This document shows positions 1-9,046 of a DNA stretch of 64,000 nt, piece by piece. The DNA lies in the NCBI GenBank assembly GCA_016711295.1, contig JADJTE010000012.1, positions 62,001-126,000 of the forward strand, read 5' to 3'. Source of the DNA: Sphingobacteriales bacterium. Its GTDB lineage: Bacteria > Bacteroidota > Bacteroidia > Chitinophagales > UBA2359. The translations under genes were made by a program, and so were the position numbers. Below the pieces are notes generated by a model. The model made no database searches and was not told the DNA's origin. It worked only from the letters and a program-made list of their open reading frames with translations. Positions within the stretch are counted from its first letter, which is position 1, and every line of letters begins with the position of its first letter.

Positions 1-129
1 TTCAATCCGGTTTTTGAAATCCCAAAATTCGTAATATCCTGGGGCTAAGGTCTGTTCAAAATTATTATTTCGATATAAGTAGCCCATATTATTGGGTCTT
101 ACTTGTAATTTTTTCTTAAAAATTGACAT
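1..129 (-). CDS. Slipin/SPFH-type membrane protein, N-terminal fragment (runs off left edge)
   Basis: On the minus strand an ATG at 127-129 opens a frame of 43 codons that leaves the window at base 1. The peptide contains GYLYRN followed by LAPGYYEFWD. This resembles the start of slipin proteins of the SPFH (stomatin/prohibitin) superfamily, where a short N-terminal strand with a conserved GYxxFWD-like turn precedes the SPFH domain. Only the N-terminus is visible, so the assignment rests on this short motif. It could be another SPFH-domain membrane scaffold protein. About 290 bases upstream of its start hold no gene, then a MITE-like repeat. Confidence 0.45.
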   Translation of the reverse strand, partial: MSIFKKKLQVRPNNMGYLYRNNNFEQTLAPGYYEFWDFKNRIE

Positions 130-418
130 ATTTTTTTATTTTTAGGATTAGAAAGAAAAAAGGTAAAAAGCTCCAAATACAAGGGAAAATATTTTAAGTT
201 TAAGCAAATAGCCTAAACGGTATCCATTATTTTGCAAACTCAAATTCGGATTGAGTATTTCTACTCCGCTTTTTACCCTTTTTTGTCAGATTAAGTGTCT
301 GAGGTGCTGCCAATCGAGCTGCTGTACGCAGCCCCACGTGTGAAAAGCCCCGCAATACCCATTTTGAGTTTGCTTTTCACTAATTTCAAATGGTGGCGGT
401 ATATCGTTAAATTTTTTT

Positions 419-526
419 GTAACTATTTAATTTATGGTACAAGGTTTTGGGTGTGGGGCAATGGGCTAGGTCTATCCAATAAGGCCCGACCTCGTTGCAT
501 ACTCGCCCCGACAAGGATAAATAGTT
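419..526 (+). repeat. GTAACTATTTAG MITE-like repeat, copy A1
   Basis: Begins GTAACTATTTA and ends AAATAGTT. The interior matches the family (a GGTTTTGGGTGTGGGG-like stretch, then GTTGCATACTCGCCCCGACAAGG). It is directly followed at 528 by the longer related element B1, which starts with the same terminal sequence. No coding capacity. Confidence 0.75.
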
Positions 527-527
527 G

Positions 528-1100
528 GTAACTATTTAGGCGGTGTACTTCTTTGCGCTGATTTATGTTTGTAGGTCGCATTTATTCCCACAGATCTAAT
601 GTTAGATGCCATGCCTACGGCATTTTAAGAATCGTACTTGCTATATGCTACCAATATAACATACCTACGGCATTTTAAGAAGTGATTAAGGTGTAGTCTC
701 TGCAACGCTCAAATTTAAGGTTAAATTTTCGATTTCTTACTTTTGCCGGAAATCTAATGAATAGCATAGTGGTCCGATTTTTACGTTTTGAGTATTAATT
801 TTGCCTATCATGTATCCATTTCCAAGCGTTAGATAATTGAGATATTAGTTCAAGAACTCCCCCCTAAGCCCCTCAAAGAGGGGGAATTTATATAAGATAT
901 AATTTGCTGATTATCAATAATTTACGATAAATTATAAAAAATATTTAATGTATATTATCTTTAAAATGCCGTAGGCATATTACATAGGTAACATCTAACA
1001 GACACAAGCCTGAGCATACCGTAGGCATGAAACTCGTGTAAGGTAAGTGTATAAAACTTAAAAATCATACCACTATCGGCAAAACCGCCTAAATAGTTAC
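528..1100. repeat. Long MITE-like element B1 with 17-bp inverted ends
   Basis: The left end GTAACTATTTAGGCGGT (528-544) is the exact reverse complement of the right end at 1084-1100, giving a 573-bp element with perfect 17-bp terminal inverted repeats. It encodes no protein. The interior carries several TGCCGTAGGCA palindromes. About 170 bp (595-760) recurs in reverse orientation at 32.73-32.91 kb inside a shorter relative. The terminal 12 bases are shared with the nine short A copies, so one transposition machinery could move both. Confidence 0.7.
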
Positions 1101-1170
1101 GAACTAAAATAACAATTTATTACAATATAATCACAATCGTTTATAAAACTAATATTTATTTAAACACAAA

Positions 1171-2379
1171 TCAGACTATCCGCCGCACGGTGCTATGTGC
1201 TGTAATTTGTGGTGAGTCGGGATTTATGCCGCCTATATGAACGATACCCGGCTTTTTGCCCACCTCAAAACTGCCCAAATCGCGTTCGTAGCCCAAGGCT
1301 TGCGCTCCGTTGAGGGTTGCCCATTGCAGCAATTCGGCGATGGGTATATGCGGCGCATAATCGGCGATGGTTTTCAGTTCGGACAAAATACAGAGCTGCC
1401 AATTAGATGTGAGGCTATCTGTGCCTATGGCGATATGGACTCCTAATCGGCGGAAGGTATCAAAATGAGGCAGGCGGTTTTCGATATAGCGGTTGGCATT
1501 GGGGCAGAATACCCAAGTAATTGGGCGTTGTGTTTGTTGTAGGGCGCGTATATCGGCATCGGTCGAGATGGTATTATGGACAAGCAATAGGCGTGGAAGT
1601 TGGGCGGGGTTTTGCCATTGTCGTAAAATATATTGGCTCGAATTGGCACTAATGGGCGAAAAAAATTGTTCGATACGTATGCCAAGGCTATGGTATAAGT
1701 CGACAAAATCGCCCGTAGCGGTTTGGAACATTTCGTTTTCGGCATTACACTCTTGGTGGTGTATCGAGCTAACCCAAGCATTAGGAGCATTGATTTCGTC
1801 AATGGCTTGTAGTATAGCGGGTGGCATGGTATAGGGCGCGTGTGGGGCAAGCGAAGTGGTATTGCCATTGTTGCGCGGTGCTTGCGCCAATAAATCTATA
1901 CCAAGTTGCATTTTTTGGCTGATGCGCTCTTCGAGTGTATCGCCAAAAGGCACAACTATCTCTATAAAGGTATGATAGCGCAAATTTCCTTGTCGTTTTT
2001 GTTCAAATGAAGTAGCATCGTTCGATATATCGCCCACTGCTACAATGCCGTTGCGCAACATTTGGGCTTCGGCTGCTACCATAGCTTGGTCTATTGTAGC
2101 GGTACTGAACTGCATACGCAGTGCCGAAATAGGGCGCAAGAAATTGGCTAAACCCGTATAAGGCGGGATTTGGTCTTGGAGGTGCGATAGTTCTAAATGG
2201 CAGTGCGCATTGACAAAGCCAGGGCACAGAATACCTCGATAATACGCTAAATCTTCGGAGGCATAGGTGCCCGCAGGCGATACGGCTAAAATAGTACCCT
2301 CATCGTCAATCGTAATAATGCCTTTGGGCAAGGGTGGTGTAGCAATGGGATATATGAGGTCGGCAGTTAGGTGGCGCAT
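1171..2379 (-). CDS. Amidohydrolase family protein (aminodeoxyfutalosine/adenosine deaminase-like)
   Basis: About 402 residues. It has the metal-dependent amidohydrolase hallmarks in order: NAHCHLE (His59/His61, first two metal ligands), HAPYT, an HHQE segment, HNT, and GTDSLTSN with the catalytic/metal Asp near the C-terminus. Family members deaminate or hydrolyse nucleoside-like or heterocyclic substrates in the cytosol. In Bacteroidota this subgroup is often named aminodeoxyfutalosine deaminase (futalosine route to menaquinone), but the substrate cannot be read from sequence. The frame is open up to 2475. I start at the Met at 2379 because the upstream 32 codons lie in a dispersed repeat (2417-2470) that recurs at 46.7 kb. 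Confidence 0.8.
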   Translation of the reverse strand: MRHLTADLIYPIATPPLPKGIITIDDEGTILAVSPAGTYASEDLAYYRGILCPGFVNAHCHLELSHLQDQIPPYTGLANFLRPISALRMQFSTATIDQAMVAAEAQMLRNGIVAVGDISNDATSFEQKRQGNLRYHTFIEIVVPFGDTLEERISQKMQLGIDLLAQAPRNNGNTTSLAPHAPYTMPPAILQAIDEINAPNAWVSSIHHQECNAENEMFQTATGDFVDLYHSLGIRIEQFFSPISANSSQYILRQWQNPAQLPRLLLVHNTISTDADIRALQQTQRPITWVFCPNANRYIENRLPHFDTFRRLGVHIAIGTDSLTSNWQLCILSELKTIADYAPHIPIAELLQWATLNGAQALGYERDLGSFEVGKKPGIVHIGGINPDSPQITAHSTVRRIV

Positions 2380-2416
2380 AGTGCTAATCGAAGGTATTTG
2401 GTTTTGGGACAGGCTA

Positions 2417-2470
2417 ATTAGCGGTCTGTATTTTAAATTTCGGTAAATGCTGCTTTGTAGCAAGGGCGCA
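2417..2470. repeat. Dispersed ~55-bp repeat (also at 46711-46770)
   Basis: The stretch beginning ATTAGCGGTCTGT and ending GGTAAATGCTGCTTTGTAGCA occurs here and again downstream of dnaX at 46711-46770, where it has an extra ~11 bases. It sits just upstream of the preferred start of the amidohydrolase gene and argues against the longer N-terminus. Confidence 0.65.
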
Positions 2471-2475
2471 AGCAA

Positions 2476-2996
2476 GATATTCAGGTTATTTTTTTTTACT
2501 CAAAATTAGAAACCACTAATAGAAAGACCGTTTTTAAGCCCCTTCGGGGCGGCATCCTAATAGAAAATAGAGACGGTATAACGACAAAAGCCCCGTAGGG
2601 GTGATATCCTAATGGTTTGTTTTATAAATTGTAGTAAGGGCGCGAGCGGGATATTCAGGTCATTTTTTTTACTCAAAATTAGAAACCACTAATAGAAAGA
2701 CCGACAATAGCCATTTTTTAAGCCCCGTATGGGCGACATCCTAAGAAATACTTAAAGATTAACTTAGCGAAAGCTAAGATACAAGCCAAGCAAGCGGCGT
2801 ACCTTTGGACTACTAATCGCCAAATTATTATTTTACCGTTACTAATAGAAAATAAAGACGGTATAACGACAAAAGCCCCGTAGGGGTGATATCCTAATGG
2901 TTTGTTTTATAAATTGTAGCAAGGGCGCGAGCAAGATATTCAGGTCATTTTTTTTACTCAAAATTAAAAAACCAAACCATTAGTGGGGCGTAGCTA
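2476..2996. repeat. Gene-free stretch with duplicated ~110-150 bp noncoding units
   Basis: The stretch running from AATAGAAAATA through AAGCCCCGTAGGGG to GGATATTCAGGTCATT occurs at about 2550-2660 and again at 2836-2950 with only a few changes. A third partial copy of the tail (GATATTCAGGT, then a T run, then ACTCAAAATTA) lies at 2477-2510. Small GCCCC/GGGGC palindromes sit inside each unit. No coding frame is credible. Confidence 0.7.
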
Positions 2997-4064
2997 TTAC
3001 CCATATTTTAGCTCAAATTCGCGCATAGCATCGACCAATACCGATACGCCTGCCAAATCCATAGCATTATATAGCGATGCGCGAAAGCCGCCTACTGACC
3101 TATGCCCTTCTAAGGCGACGCAACCCGCTTCGGCGGCAAATTGTCGGAACAAATCGTGGTGTTCGGCGATATTTGTTCTAAATGTGGCGTTCATCAGCGA
3201 GCGGGCAGCCGCATCTACATTGCCGCTAAACAGGGCATTGCGGTCTATTTCGGTATATAATAAGGCTGCCTTTTGGCGATTATCGTTTTCTATGCGCTCC
3301 AAACCTCGTTCGGCTATCCATTGCAGGGTTAGGTAGCAGCAATAAATAGCAAAAACGGGAGGTGTATTGAACATACTTCCGTTGGCAATATGCACCGAAT
3401 AGTCGAGCATCGAGGGAATTTTGCGCCCTGTTTTGCCCAACAAATCTTTGCGTACAATGACGAGCGTTGCTCCCGCAGGGCCCATGTTTTTTTGCGCACC
3501 CGCATAAATCAGACCAAATTGGTCGGCTTTGATAGGACGCGAAAAAATATCAGACGACATATCTGCTACCACAGGACAAGGCGAGTCGTAGGGCAAATCG
3601 TGCAGTTGGGTGCCGTATATCGTGTTGTTGGTCGTGATATGCAAATAGGCGTGTGCCTCCGATGCTTCATATTGGGGTATATAGGCATAGCGGCGGTCTT
3701 CTGATGAGCCTACAATAGCTACTTCGCCAAACAAACGCGCCTCACGCGAGGCTTTGTCTGCCCAAACACCTGTTTTGACATAGGCGGCAGTGCCTTTTTC
3801 GGGCAATAAATTATAGGGCACCATACAAAACTGCATACTCGCCCCGCCTCCCAGAAACAACACTTCATAGGCATCGTCTAAGCCATATAGTTGTTTGACT
3901 AAGGTTTGTGCGCCTTCTAATACATCTTTGAAAGGGCGGCTGCGGTGTGATATTTCGAGCAACGATAAGCCCATACCCTTAAAATCGAGAACTGCTTGGG
4001 CGGCTTTTTCCAATACGCTTTGGGGCATGATACCCGGACCAGCGCAAAAATTGATTTTTTTCAT
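2997..4064 (-). CDS. serC: Phosphoserine aminotransferase
   Basis: 355 residues, close to the family norm of about 360. PLP-dependent transaminase converting 3-phosphohydroxypyruvate and glutamate to phosphoserine in serine synthesis. It also acts on the related 4-phosphooxy-threonine intermediate in vitamin B6 synthesis. The N-terminal INFCAGPG loop, the ISHRS segment, GGGAS and YAGAQKNMGPAG with the Schiff-base Lys192 are all present. The frame is intact. A TACCTTTG -7 element lies 17 bases upstream of the ATG on the same strand. It is flanked by noncoding repeats on one side and a divergent subtilase-like gene on the other. Confidence 0.95.
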   Translation of the reverse strand: MKKINFCAGPGIMPQSVLEKAAQAVLDFKGMGLSLLEISHRSRPFKDVLEGAQTLVKQLYGLDDAYEVLFLGGGASMQFCMVPYNLLPEKGTAAYVKTGVWADKASREARLFGEVAIVGSSEDRRYAYIPQYEASEAHAYLHITTNNTIYGTQLHDLPYDSPCPVVADMSSDIFSRPIKADQFGLIYAGAQKNMGPAGATLVIVRKDLLGKTGRKIPSMLDYSVHIANGSMFNTPPVFAIYCCYLTLQWIAERGLERIENDNRQKAALLYTEIDRNALFSGNVDAAARSLMNATFRTNIAEHHDLFRQFAAEAGCVALEGHRSVGGFRASLYNAMDLAGVSVLVDAMREFELKYG

Positions 4065-4080
4065 GCGATAAATAGTAGTG

Positions 4081-4088
4081 CAAAGGTA
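4081..4088 (-). promoter_or_regulatory. Bacteroidota -7 element for serC
   Basis: TACCTTTG read on the minus strand fits TANNTTTG, the -7 consensus of the primary Bacteroidota sigma factor. No clear TTTG lies at the -33 spacing. Confidence 0.5.
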
Positions 4089-4290
4089 CAGTATTTTCTA
4101 ATGATGGCGGATAGTGCTATGTTATTAGTTTTGGGTGTGCCATACAGTTATTTAGAGTGCTTGCCTATTATCATCTATAAAAATGTATTTTTTGCTTAGA
4201 AATGAAACATTTTGCATTGAAATACGTCACATAGTTGCTTAGGGATTGTGTTTAAAATAGGCAAATATAACCGAAATAACATCGGCGATA

Positions 4291-4321
4291 TTTGCGGAAA
4301 TGTCATAAAAACGTAACTTTG
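4291..4321 (+). promoter_or_regulatory. Complete Bacteroidota promoter
   Basis: TTTG at 4291-4294 and TAACTTTG at 4314-4321 are separated by exactly 19 bases. This matches the TTTG-N19-TANNTTTG promoter of Bacteroidota. It points at the subtilase-like gene starting at 4386. Confidence 0.75.
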
Positions 4322-4385
4322 CATTCAAAATGCCCTTGACCGACAGCCCTATCCGCTCGATTGATTTTTTTTATTATACTAAAAT

Positions 4386-6618
4386 ATGCCTGTTTCTTAC
4401 CAATTTTACCCCAAATATGCCTATTATCTGCTTTGTATGTTGGGGCTATTGCTCGCGCTTCATCCTACAATAGCTATCGTAGCACAAGCGGCACCCGCTT
4501 CTACATCGTGCAGACATAGCGGCGAAATTATCGCTTGGTTACAACCCCAAGCAGATGTTAATAAGTTGCTGCGCGACCTACCAATTGGAGACATAACTAT
4601 CAAGCGTTGCTTATCTCAGCACCTCAATATTTGGCTCTTGGACTTTGACCCCGCCATAGTTGCCGAATCGGCAATGCTCGACAGGGTGCGCCGTTTGCCT
4701 GCCGTATCCTTGGCGCAATTTAACCGCCAACTCGAACCGCGTAGCACCTATCCCAACGAATTTAACGGCGGGTCAGGTCCCGCTAATTGGCAATTGGAGC
4801 GTGCCCACGCGCCTGAGGCCTGGGATATTAGCACGGGAGGCATTACTACTACGGGCGAACAATTAGTAATAGCCGTTGTCGATTTGCTGTTCGACCCTAA
4901 CGATGCTGATTTTGACCTTTGGCAGAATATGGACGAAATACCCAACAATGCCATCGATGACGATAATAACGGCTTTGTAGATGACTATGACGGTTGGAGT
5001 TTTCAGAACAACAGCGACAATATTCCCGACCAAGGGAGCTTTTCTCGTCTCTGTCAATTCATCGTTCGGACCCGTAGGCACCGAAAGCGAATACCCCGTA
5101 TGGTGTGCTATGTACGATACGCTGGGGTCGGTAGGCATTTTATGCCCAGGTGCCGTTACTAATAGCCCTTGGCAAGTAGATATACAGCACGATATGCCTG
5201 CCGATTGTTCGAGCGATTATACCATTATCACCCATAGCGAAATGGAAGATTATTCGCAGCATGGCGGCGTTAGTCCTACGCGAGTCGATATTGCCTCGCC
5301 CTCTTCGACCACCTCCGAATCAGCAGCGTTTATGACTGGTTCGGTTGCCCTGCTTTGGTCGGCTGCTTGCCCTGCCATGATTCAAGCCTACAAAGATAAC
5401 CCCGCCAGTATGGCTCTGGCAATGAAAAATATTATTATAAGCACTGCCGACCAATCGGGTGTTTTTTGGAATAAAAATGTAGCTAACGGGCGTATCAATC
5501 TGTTCAGTGCCGCCCAAGCAGTTGTCAATAGCAGCTATTGTACGTCCATAGCCCTCGACGCAGCCGTGGGTTCTTTGGTGACACCCATGCCCAATGTATC
5601 GGTTTGCGTATCGCAGATAGCTCCTCAATTTATGCTTGCCAACTACGGAACAGACAACCTTACTAATGCCACTATTAGCTATCAACTCAATGATGCGCCC
5701 GCGCAAAGCATAGCTTGGGCAGGCAATTTGGCGTATTACGAAAGCACCATTGTCACGCTACCTATGCTGGATATACAAACGGGTAGTAATACCCTGATTA
5801 TCACCATTAATAACCCCAATGGCGGCGGCGATTCTAATACCGCTAACAACGCACAAACTTTCCAATTTGATGTAGTGCCGCCCGCATTCGGACCGCTAAC
5901 CGAAACATTCTCCTTGGGTATGTTTCCTGCTAATGGCTGGTCTTTGCAAAACCCCGACGGCGGGCAGACTTGGGAGCGCGTACCTTGGATAGGCGGCTAC
6001 GGCGATTATACAGGTACAGCTTATATGAATAATTTCGACTATAATGCTGCCGGGCAAATCGACTATTTGGTATCGCCTTTTTTCGGTGTCAACCCCGATG
6101 CTACCGCAGCGCGTATTGTGTTTGACGTGGCTTATGCACCCTATCAAAACTATACCGATTCCTTAGCCGTATCGCTATCAACCGATTGCGGAACTACTTG
6201 GGAGCGCGTTTATTATAAAGGAGGAGCTAATTTAGCCACTAATATAGACCCTATCGGCGAATTTGAAAAATTTGTACCTGATGCTAACGAATGGCGCACC
6301 GATACTATTTGGATTAGCAACTATATCGGAGAGCAAAACGTGCAGATGCGTTTTGAAAATATCAATCAATGGGGCAACTCAATGTATGTCGATAATGTGC
6401 GTTTCGCTGCCTTTTGCCCCATTAGCATGAATGGCACGGCATTGGCTTGTCCGAATGGCGACTATACATACTCGGTTACACCCGTAGAAGGAGCAACCTA
6501 TAACTGGGCTATTGTGGGTAATGGCACTATCTTATCAGGGCAAGGTACGTCCGAAATTACGGTGCGATGGAATGAGGCAGGCCTGGGCGAAGTACGCATA
6601 GAACGAAGCACACCATAA
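4386..6618 (+). CDS. Subtilase-like (S8) secreted protein with internal deletion/frameshift
   Basis: Two frames join at about 5030. The first (4386 onward) has a signal peptide (TM-like residues about 14-34), an N-terminal prodomain-like part, the catalytic Asp in VIAVVDLLFD (D166) and an Asp-rich DDDNNGFVDD segment. The second resumes with KGAFLVSVNSSFG, a normal S8 core strand, then TTSESAAFMTG, which aligns without gaps to the GTSxAAPxVTG catalytic-Ser motif (Gly to Thr, Pro to Ala). The block that should hold the catalytic His (HGTxVAG) is absent at the join. A choice-of-anchor/CARDB-like region and a PKD-like domain follow, ending at RIERSTP without a classical T9SS tail. It is either a degraded protease or an assembly deletion. 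A full promoter precedes it and a shared terminator follows. Confidence 0.7.
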
Positions 6619-6655
6619 AACCAAAAATTGGACGATTACTAATAGCCTAACACAG

Positions 6656-6693
6656 AAATGGCTCGGCAACTACTATTTTGCCGAGCCATTTTT
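6656..6693. terminator. Bidirectional intrinsic terminator
   Basis: Arms AATGGCTCGGCA and TGCCGAGCCATT enclose a ~10-base loop. There are T's on the right and A's on the left. It lies between convergent genes ending at 6618 and 6712, so it can serve both. Confidence 0.8.
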
Positions 6694-6711
6694 ATTTGTT
6701 CTTATTGATTT

Positions 6712-7704
6712 CTATTTGAGTGCTTGCAGCACGTTTTGCGCTCCATAGCAGGGCTTGCCTACCGAATTAGCTAACTGAATAGCTTTTTGCGCAGCTACAC
6801 GCGCCGACTTCTTTTTGCCTAATTTGTACAAAATGTACGAGTACGTTTCTTGGCTGTCGTAGCGCGGCTCTAAGGCTATGGAGCGTTCAATCCATTGTAA
6901 GGCTAAACGCAGGCTTTCCTTTTTGCCCGATGTACGCACTAAGTCGGCAGCTTTTCGGTGCCAAAATATAGGGTCTTTCTGCTGGGCATCGCGCATTTTT
7001 TGCTGCCGCTCTAAGCGCGAAGCGGTTTTTAGGTCGTTTATGCCGCGATAGTAGGCTATCTTGGCTTGCTCTTTTTCGCGTTTGTCCTCTAACGATTGAG
7101 TACCAGAAGCAAGCATACCTTGCAGCAATTGTTCGTCGCATTGCGCGATGGCATTTGCCAACTGCAAACCTTGCTTTTGCTCATTCGTATAAGTCAAATT
7201 TTTATGAACCGAGACTGCCACTGCTTGCTCGCTGCTGCCCTCAAAACTGTCCATTTTATTAGGCGCAGTAGCGCGGTCGGGCAATTGTGCCACTGCTTGC
7301 ATGGCGATATTGAGCATAGCCCAATGGTCTTGATTGCCATGATTGCGCTCAATAATATTGCCATAGGCATCTAAAAATAGACAGTCGGGTAGTGCCTGAA
7401 TGCCATAGTTTTGCGCAAAACGCCTTCCGTCGGGGCTTTCGATATCCACTTTATAGCTCACAAAATGCTGGTTATAAAACTCAGCTAAGGCAGGCTGCTG
7501 GGTGGCTTGCTGCTCAATAGTTTGGCAATTGCTACACCAGTCAGTATAAGCCGTTACAAATAAGGCTTTATGCTGTTTGCGGGCTAAGGATTGGGCATCG
7601 TCCCAAGAACCACTGAAAAAATGCAAACCCGTAGCAGAGGCTTGAAACTGGAAAATAAAACCTAAGAGTGTAGCCGTCAAAAATCTTATAGGAATGTTAA
7701 GCAT
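6712..7704 (-). CDS. Secreted thioredoxin-fold protein with C-terminal helical repeats
   Basis: 330 residues. The N-terminal hydrophobic segment (about 5-24) ending ASA is a signal peptide. A thioredoxin-like domain (about 30-140) carries WCSNC with Cys57/Cys60, the redox CxxC motif, and the cis-Pro region LPDCLFLD. The remaining ~180 residues are charged helices resembling TPR-type repeats (LALQWIERSIALEPRYDSQETYS-like). It is probably a periplasmic thiol-disulfide protein acting on unfolded or partner proteins. The substrate is unknown. The gene is intact and converges with the subtilase-like gene on a shared terminator. Confidence 0.75.
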   Translation of the reverse strand: MLNIPIRFLTATLLGFIFQFQASATGLHFFSGSWDDAQSLARKQHKALFVTAYTDWCSNCQTIEQQATQQPALAEFYNQHFVSYKVDIESPDGRRFAQNYGIQALPDCLFLDAYGNIIERNHGNQDHWAMLNIAMQAVAQLPDRATAPNKMDSFEGSSEQAVAVSVHKNLTYTNEQKQGLQLANAIAQCDEQLLQGMLASGTQSLEDKREKEQAKIAYYRGINDLKTASRLERQQKMRDAQQKDPIFWHRKAADLVRTSGKKESLRLALQWIERSIALEPRYDSQETYSYILYKLGKKKSARVAAQKAIQLANSVGKPCYGAQNVLQALK

Positions 7705-8032
7705 AATGACATGAAATAAATTGAAGTTGTGTTCTTTGAAACCGCTATATCTCTTTCAATAAATGTGCCAATTATAGAAGACGGACACTATAAAATAGTA
7801 AAAAAACTAAAAAATGTGGAAAATAGCCATAATTATGCGCCAACCCAATGCCCTAAATTCATCAAACTTTTGAACAGCCAATACTTTGAAATACAAATTT
7901 TTTTTTCTATAACAAATAAAAAATACCAAATACCCAAGCCAAAATTATCAAGCCAAGAGCGCAATATTAAGCATAGATGCCTCGTCCAGCCGACTTTTGT
8001 TTGGCTTTATTGCAGATATAATAACAGAAAAC

Positions 8033-8159
8033 GTAACTATTTAGCCTTGTAGGGGGAACTAATCGAATATGCAGCGATGTCAGGCGTTATGAGATAAGTA
8101 TTGCTCATTACCCCATACCCAAAACCCCATACCCAAAACCCTATACCCTAAATAGTTAC
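8033..8159 (-). repeat. GTAACTATTTAG MITE-like repeat, copy A2, with 8-bp target duplication
   Basis: Perfect 12-bp ends GTAACTATTTAG and CTAAATAGTTAC. The copy is flanked on both sides by the identical octamer CAGAAAAC (8025-8032 and 8160-8167), as expected for a transposed element making an 8-bp duplication. It lies just upstream of the promoter region of the repeat-protein gene at 8262. Confidence 0.85.
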
Positions 8160-8174
8160 CAGAAAACGACACAA

Positions 8175-8209
8175 TTTGATGGGCATTTGCGCATTTTGCC
8201 GTACCTTTG
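8175..8209 (+). promoter_or_regulatory. Candidate promoter of the 31-residue-repeat protein
   Basis: TACCTTTG at 8202-8209 fits the -7 consensus. The nearest upstream TTTG is at 8175-8178, a spacing of 23 rather than 19, so the -33 assignment is weak. The start codon follows 52 bases downstream. Confidence 0.45.
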
Positions 8210-8261
8210 CCCTATCAAAACCATTTAATCACTCTTTAAAAAAATCCCATTATATTTAATC

Positions 8262-8864
8262 ATGGAAGAGAATCAAAAAAAAGGAGGTCTGCTCGATAAC
8301 CTCACCGATATTATCAGCGATGTAACCGAAAAAGTAGGTGACGTACTCGAAAATATCAAAGACAAAGCCACCGAACAGTACGAAGCCCTCAAAGAAAATG
8401 AGGCTATTGGTGGTATCTTGGAAAAAGGCGAAGACCTCTTAGGCAAAGCCAAAGATACAGTAACAAGCGGCATTGATACGCTGAAAGAAAACGAAACCGT
8501 AGGCGGACTCATCAATAAAGGTGAAGACCTCTTAGGCAAAGCCAAAGATGCAGTAACAAGCGGTATCGATACACTAAAAGAAAACGAAACCGTAGGCGGA
8601 CTCATCAATAAAGGTGAAGACCTCTTAGGCAAAGCCAAAGATGCAGTAACAAGCGGTATCGATACACTAAAAGAAAACGAAACAGTAGGCGGACTCATCA
8701 ATAAAGGCGAAGACCTCTTAGGCAAAGCCAAAGATGCAGTAGGTAATATCGTCAGCAATGCCAAAACTACTGCCAGCGATGCTACTGAACAAGTTCAAAC
8801 CAGCATCGAAGCCGCCAAAGATACGGTAAGCGACGCAGTGAAAGATACTACAGACAATGCATAA
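8262..8864 (+). CDS. Small helical protein with four 31-residue tandem repeats
   Basis: 200 residues, acidic/lysine-rich, with no signal peptide or membrane segment. Residues from about 43 onward consist of four tandem units built on LKENExxGGLxxKGEDLLGK followed by AKDxVTSGIDT. The last unit diverges after AKDAV. Each unit is exactly 93 bp and the last three are almost identical in DNA. The flanks (VTEKVGDVLENIKDKATEQY; SDATEQVQTSIEAAKDT) have the same amphipathic helix pattern seen in LEA-like and YtxH/apolipoprotein-like proteins. I do not recognise a characterised family; a stress or membrane-surface protein is only a guess. It is monocistronic, with its own promoter-like element and a strong terminator. 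Confidence 0.7.
   Translation: MEENQKKGGLLDNLTDIISDVTEKVGDVLENIKDKATEQYEALKENEAIGGILEKGEDLLGKAKDTVTSGIDTLKENETVGGLINKGEDLLGKAKDAVTSGIDTLKENETVGGLINKGEDLLGKAKDAVTSGIDTLKENETVGGLINKGEDLLGKAKDAVGNIVSNAKTTASDATEQVQTSIEAAKDTVSDAVKDTTDNA
8388..8740 (+). repeat. Four in-frame 93-bp tandem repeats
   Basis: Units begin at 8388, 8481, 8574 and 8667, each exactly 93 bp (31 codons). The unit at 8388 is the most diverged. The units at 8481, 8574 and 8667 differ by only a few bases, which indicates recent expansion or gene conversion. Confidence 0.9.
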
Positions 8865-8897
8865 AAAAAGCTGATGCGCGATGCGTATATAGCCCCC

Positions 8898-8932
8898 AAG
8901 CCTATCTTTTAGCTGAAAGATAGGCTTTTTTT
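8898..8932 (+). terminator. Intrinsic terminator after the repeat protein
   Basis: AAGCCTATCTTT and AAAGATAGGCTT pair around a 6-base loop and are followed by a run of T's. Confidence 0.85.
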
Positions 8933-8993
8933 ATACAAAAGAGCTAAGTCAGCGAACTTTTTGACCAATAAACGACCTTTTATGTAACATACC

Positions 8994-9001
8994 TAGGTTT
9001 G
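8994..9001 (+). promoter_or_regulatory. Possible -7 element upstream of rtcB
   Basis: TAGGTTTG fits TANNTTTG and lies 45 bases before the rtcB start codon. No TTTG is present at the -33 distance. Confidence 0.35.
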
Positions 9002-9046
9002 CAAAACGCGCCAGCCGACGATGAAAAATAAACTACTACTCGTAAC

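Larger units (their letters stand above)
130..1170. other. Gene-free stretch filled with repeats
   Basis: No credible coding region. Bases 130-418 are AT-rich with nothing recognisable. The rest is occupied by a short MITE-like copy (419-526) and a longer element with 17-bp inverted ends (528-1100). Inside the latter are several copies of a short palindrome built on TGCCGTAGGCA and a stretch (about 786-885) that recurs inverted at 34.2 kb. A 79-codon open frame at 295-531 runs into the repeat and has no protein-like features. Confidence 0.6.
7705..8261. other. Gene-free stretch with one MITE copy
   Basis: No credible gene. A 107-codon frame at 7729-8052 is AT-biased, lacks domain features and runs into a repeat. 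MITE copy A2 occupies 8033-8159. A promoter-like -7 element follows at 8202-8209. Confidence 0.55.

Noticed and set aside
295..531. 78-codon plus-strand frame at the left edge
   Set aside because: It overlaps MITE copy A1 and has no protein-like features.
7729..8052. 107-codon plus-strand frame before MITE A2
   Set aside because: AT-biased composition, no domain and runs into a transposable repeat; I treat it as chance.
8273..8764. 163-codon antisense open frame over the repeat protein
   Set aside because: It is the mirror of the 93-bp in-frame repeats and lacks any start context, signal or domain.
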